Origin: Sphingomonas sp. NFR15
Lineage (GTDB): Bacteria > Pseudomonadota > Alphaproteobacteria > Sphingomonadales > Sphingomonadaceae
Direction of reading: 5' to 3'
Length of the DNA: 64,000 nt
NCBI RefSeq assembly: GCF_900103265.1
Contig: NZ_FMWX01000004.1
Span: 1-64,000 of the forward strand
Below are positions 63,782 to 64,000 of this stretch, one piece after another. Position numbers and translations under genes: made by a program. A model generated the notes under the pieces. That model was not told the origin of the DNA. It saw only the letters and a list, made by a program, of their open reading frames with translations, and searched no databases. Position 1 is the first letter of the stretch. Each line of letters starts with the position of its first letter.

Positions 63782-64000
63782 ATGCGTAAGGTCAACATAG
63801 GGGCGCTGCTGCGGATCGCGCTGGGCGTCATGGTGGTCCTCGTGGCGAGTGTCGCCGCGATCGTGTGGGCGACCGTCCCATCCGCGCCCGAGGGGCATGT
63901 CCGGGTGCCGGCCAAGACGCCGTTCACGAGCGGGCCCTATTTCGCCTATTCGCAGCCGTGGGGCGGCGAAATGACCGCATTGACCAAGCTTTGGGCGCCG
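63782..64000 (+). CDS. membrane-anchored/secreted protein, 5' end only (partial)
   Basis: An open frame from ATG 63782 runs to the right edge without a stop (73 codons), so it is absent from lists of closed ORFs. It begins MRKVNIGALLRIALGVMVVL, a basic start followed by a hydrophobic segment to about residue 33, then SAPEGHVRVPAKTPF and further soluble sequence. It is divergent from the FkbH operon across a 180-bp gap that should hold both promoters. The product family cannot be told from this fragment. Confidence 0.65.
   Translation, partial: MRKVNIGALLRIALGVMVVLVASVAAIVWATVPSAPEGHVRVPAKTPFTSGPYFAYSQPWGGEMTALTKLWAP

Noticed and set aside
1..64000. Mobile elements, prophage, tRNA genes, or defence systems
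   Set aside because: No transposase, integrase, phage or nuclease gene, no CRISPR array and no tRNA cloverleaf were recognised; the only repeats are the REP-like copies at 17.1-17.4 kb.

Overview
The window looks like a chromosomal segment of a sphingomonad-type alphaproteobacterium (Sphingomonas or a close relative). The reasons are the uniformly high GC, the 16S 5' end and rRNA leader at the left edge, two very large TonB-dependent receptors of the sphingomonad/Caulobacter kind, a MucR/Ros-family regulator, and REP-like palindromes downstream of a receptor gene. This is inference from gene content; no database search was possible. No transposase, integrase, phage gene, tRNA or CRISPR array was seen.

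Layout. (1) 1-411, minus strand: the first 73 nt of a 16S rRNA gene, its leader with a boxA-like element, and a promoter. (2) 488-13663, minus strand: a cellulose synthase operon reading BcsR/BcsP-like, BcsQ, fused BcsA-BcsB, BcsC, BcsD, BcsZ, then an unknown lipoprotein and an unknown 794-aa secreted protein. The fused AB protein plus BcsD resembles the crystalline-cellulose systems of acetic acid bacteria. (3) 14142-21418, plus strand: a TonB-dependent receptor, a duplicated REP-like palindrome, and a 1280-aa secreted LamG-domain protein. (4) 22071-32824: a divergent fatty-acid module. PaaI-like thioesterase, NMO-type flavoprotein, acyl-CoA dehydrogenase, FadB-like fusion and thiolase lie on minus; a DUF2147-like protein, FadL, acyl-CoA ligase and a MerR regulator lie on plus. 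A palindrome sits in the divergent gap.

(5) 32915-57415: a plant cell-wall (arabinoxylan/arabinan-type) utilisation region. It holds a LacI regulator, GH43 beta-xylosidase, MFS transporter, TonB receptor, GH51 arabinofuranosidase, a beta-helix/beta-propeller protein, a GntP permease, a carboxylesterase, an alpha/beta hydrolase, a small secreted protein, GH43 arabinanase, a CE1-type esterase, a TPR-glycosyltransferase and a GH27 alpha-galactosidase. Three near-identical 16-bp LacI-type palindromes precede the transporter, receptor and beta-helix/GntP transcription units and so define a probable local regulon. (6) 57891-59763: a MucR variant lacking the zinc-binding Cys, a low-complexity secreted protein and a NudK-like Nudix hydrolase. 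(7) 59783-63601, minus strand: an FkbH-like HAD/GNAT protein, a hexapeptide acyltransferase, an acyl carrier protein and a methyltransferase, which look like a small uncharacterised carrier-protein pathway. A divergent membrane-anchored gene runs off the right edge.

How it fits together: the organism appears able to export cellulose on one side of the window and to import and degrade branched hemicellulose on the other, with outer-membrane receptors and secreted hydrolases feeding inner-membrane permeases. The best candidates for new biology are the two uncharacterised genes trailing the fused-bcsAB operon, the 1280-aa LamG protein, the tandem beta-helix/propeller protein under the LacI-type operator, and the FkbH-acyltransferase-ACP-methyltransferase operon.
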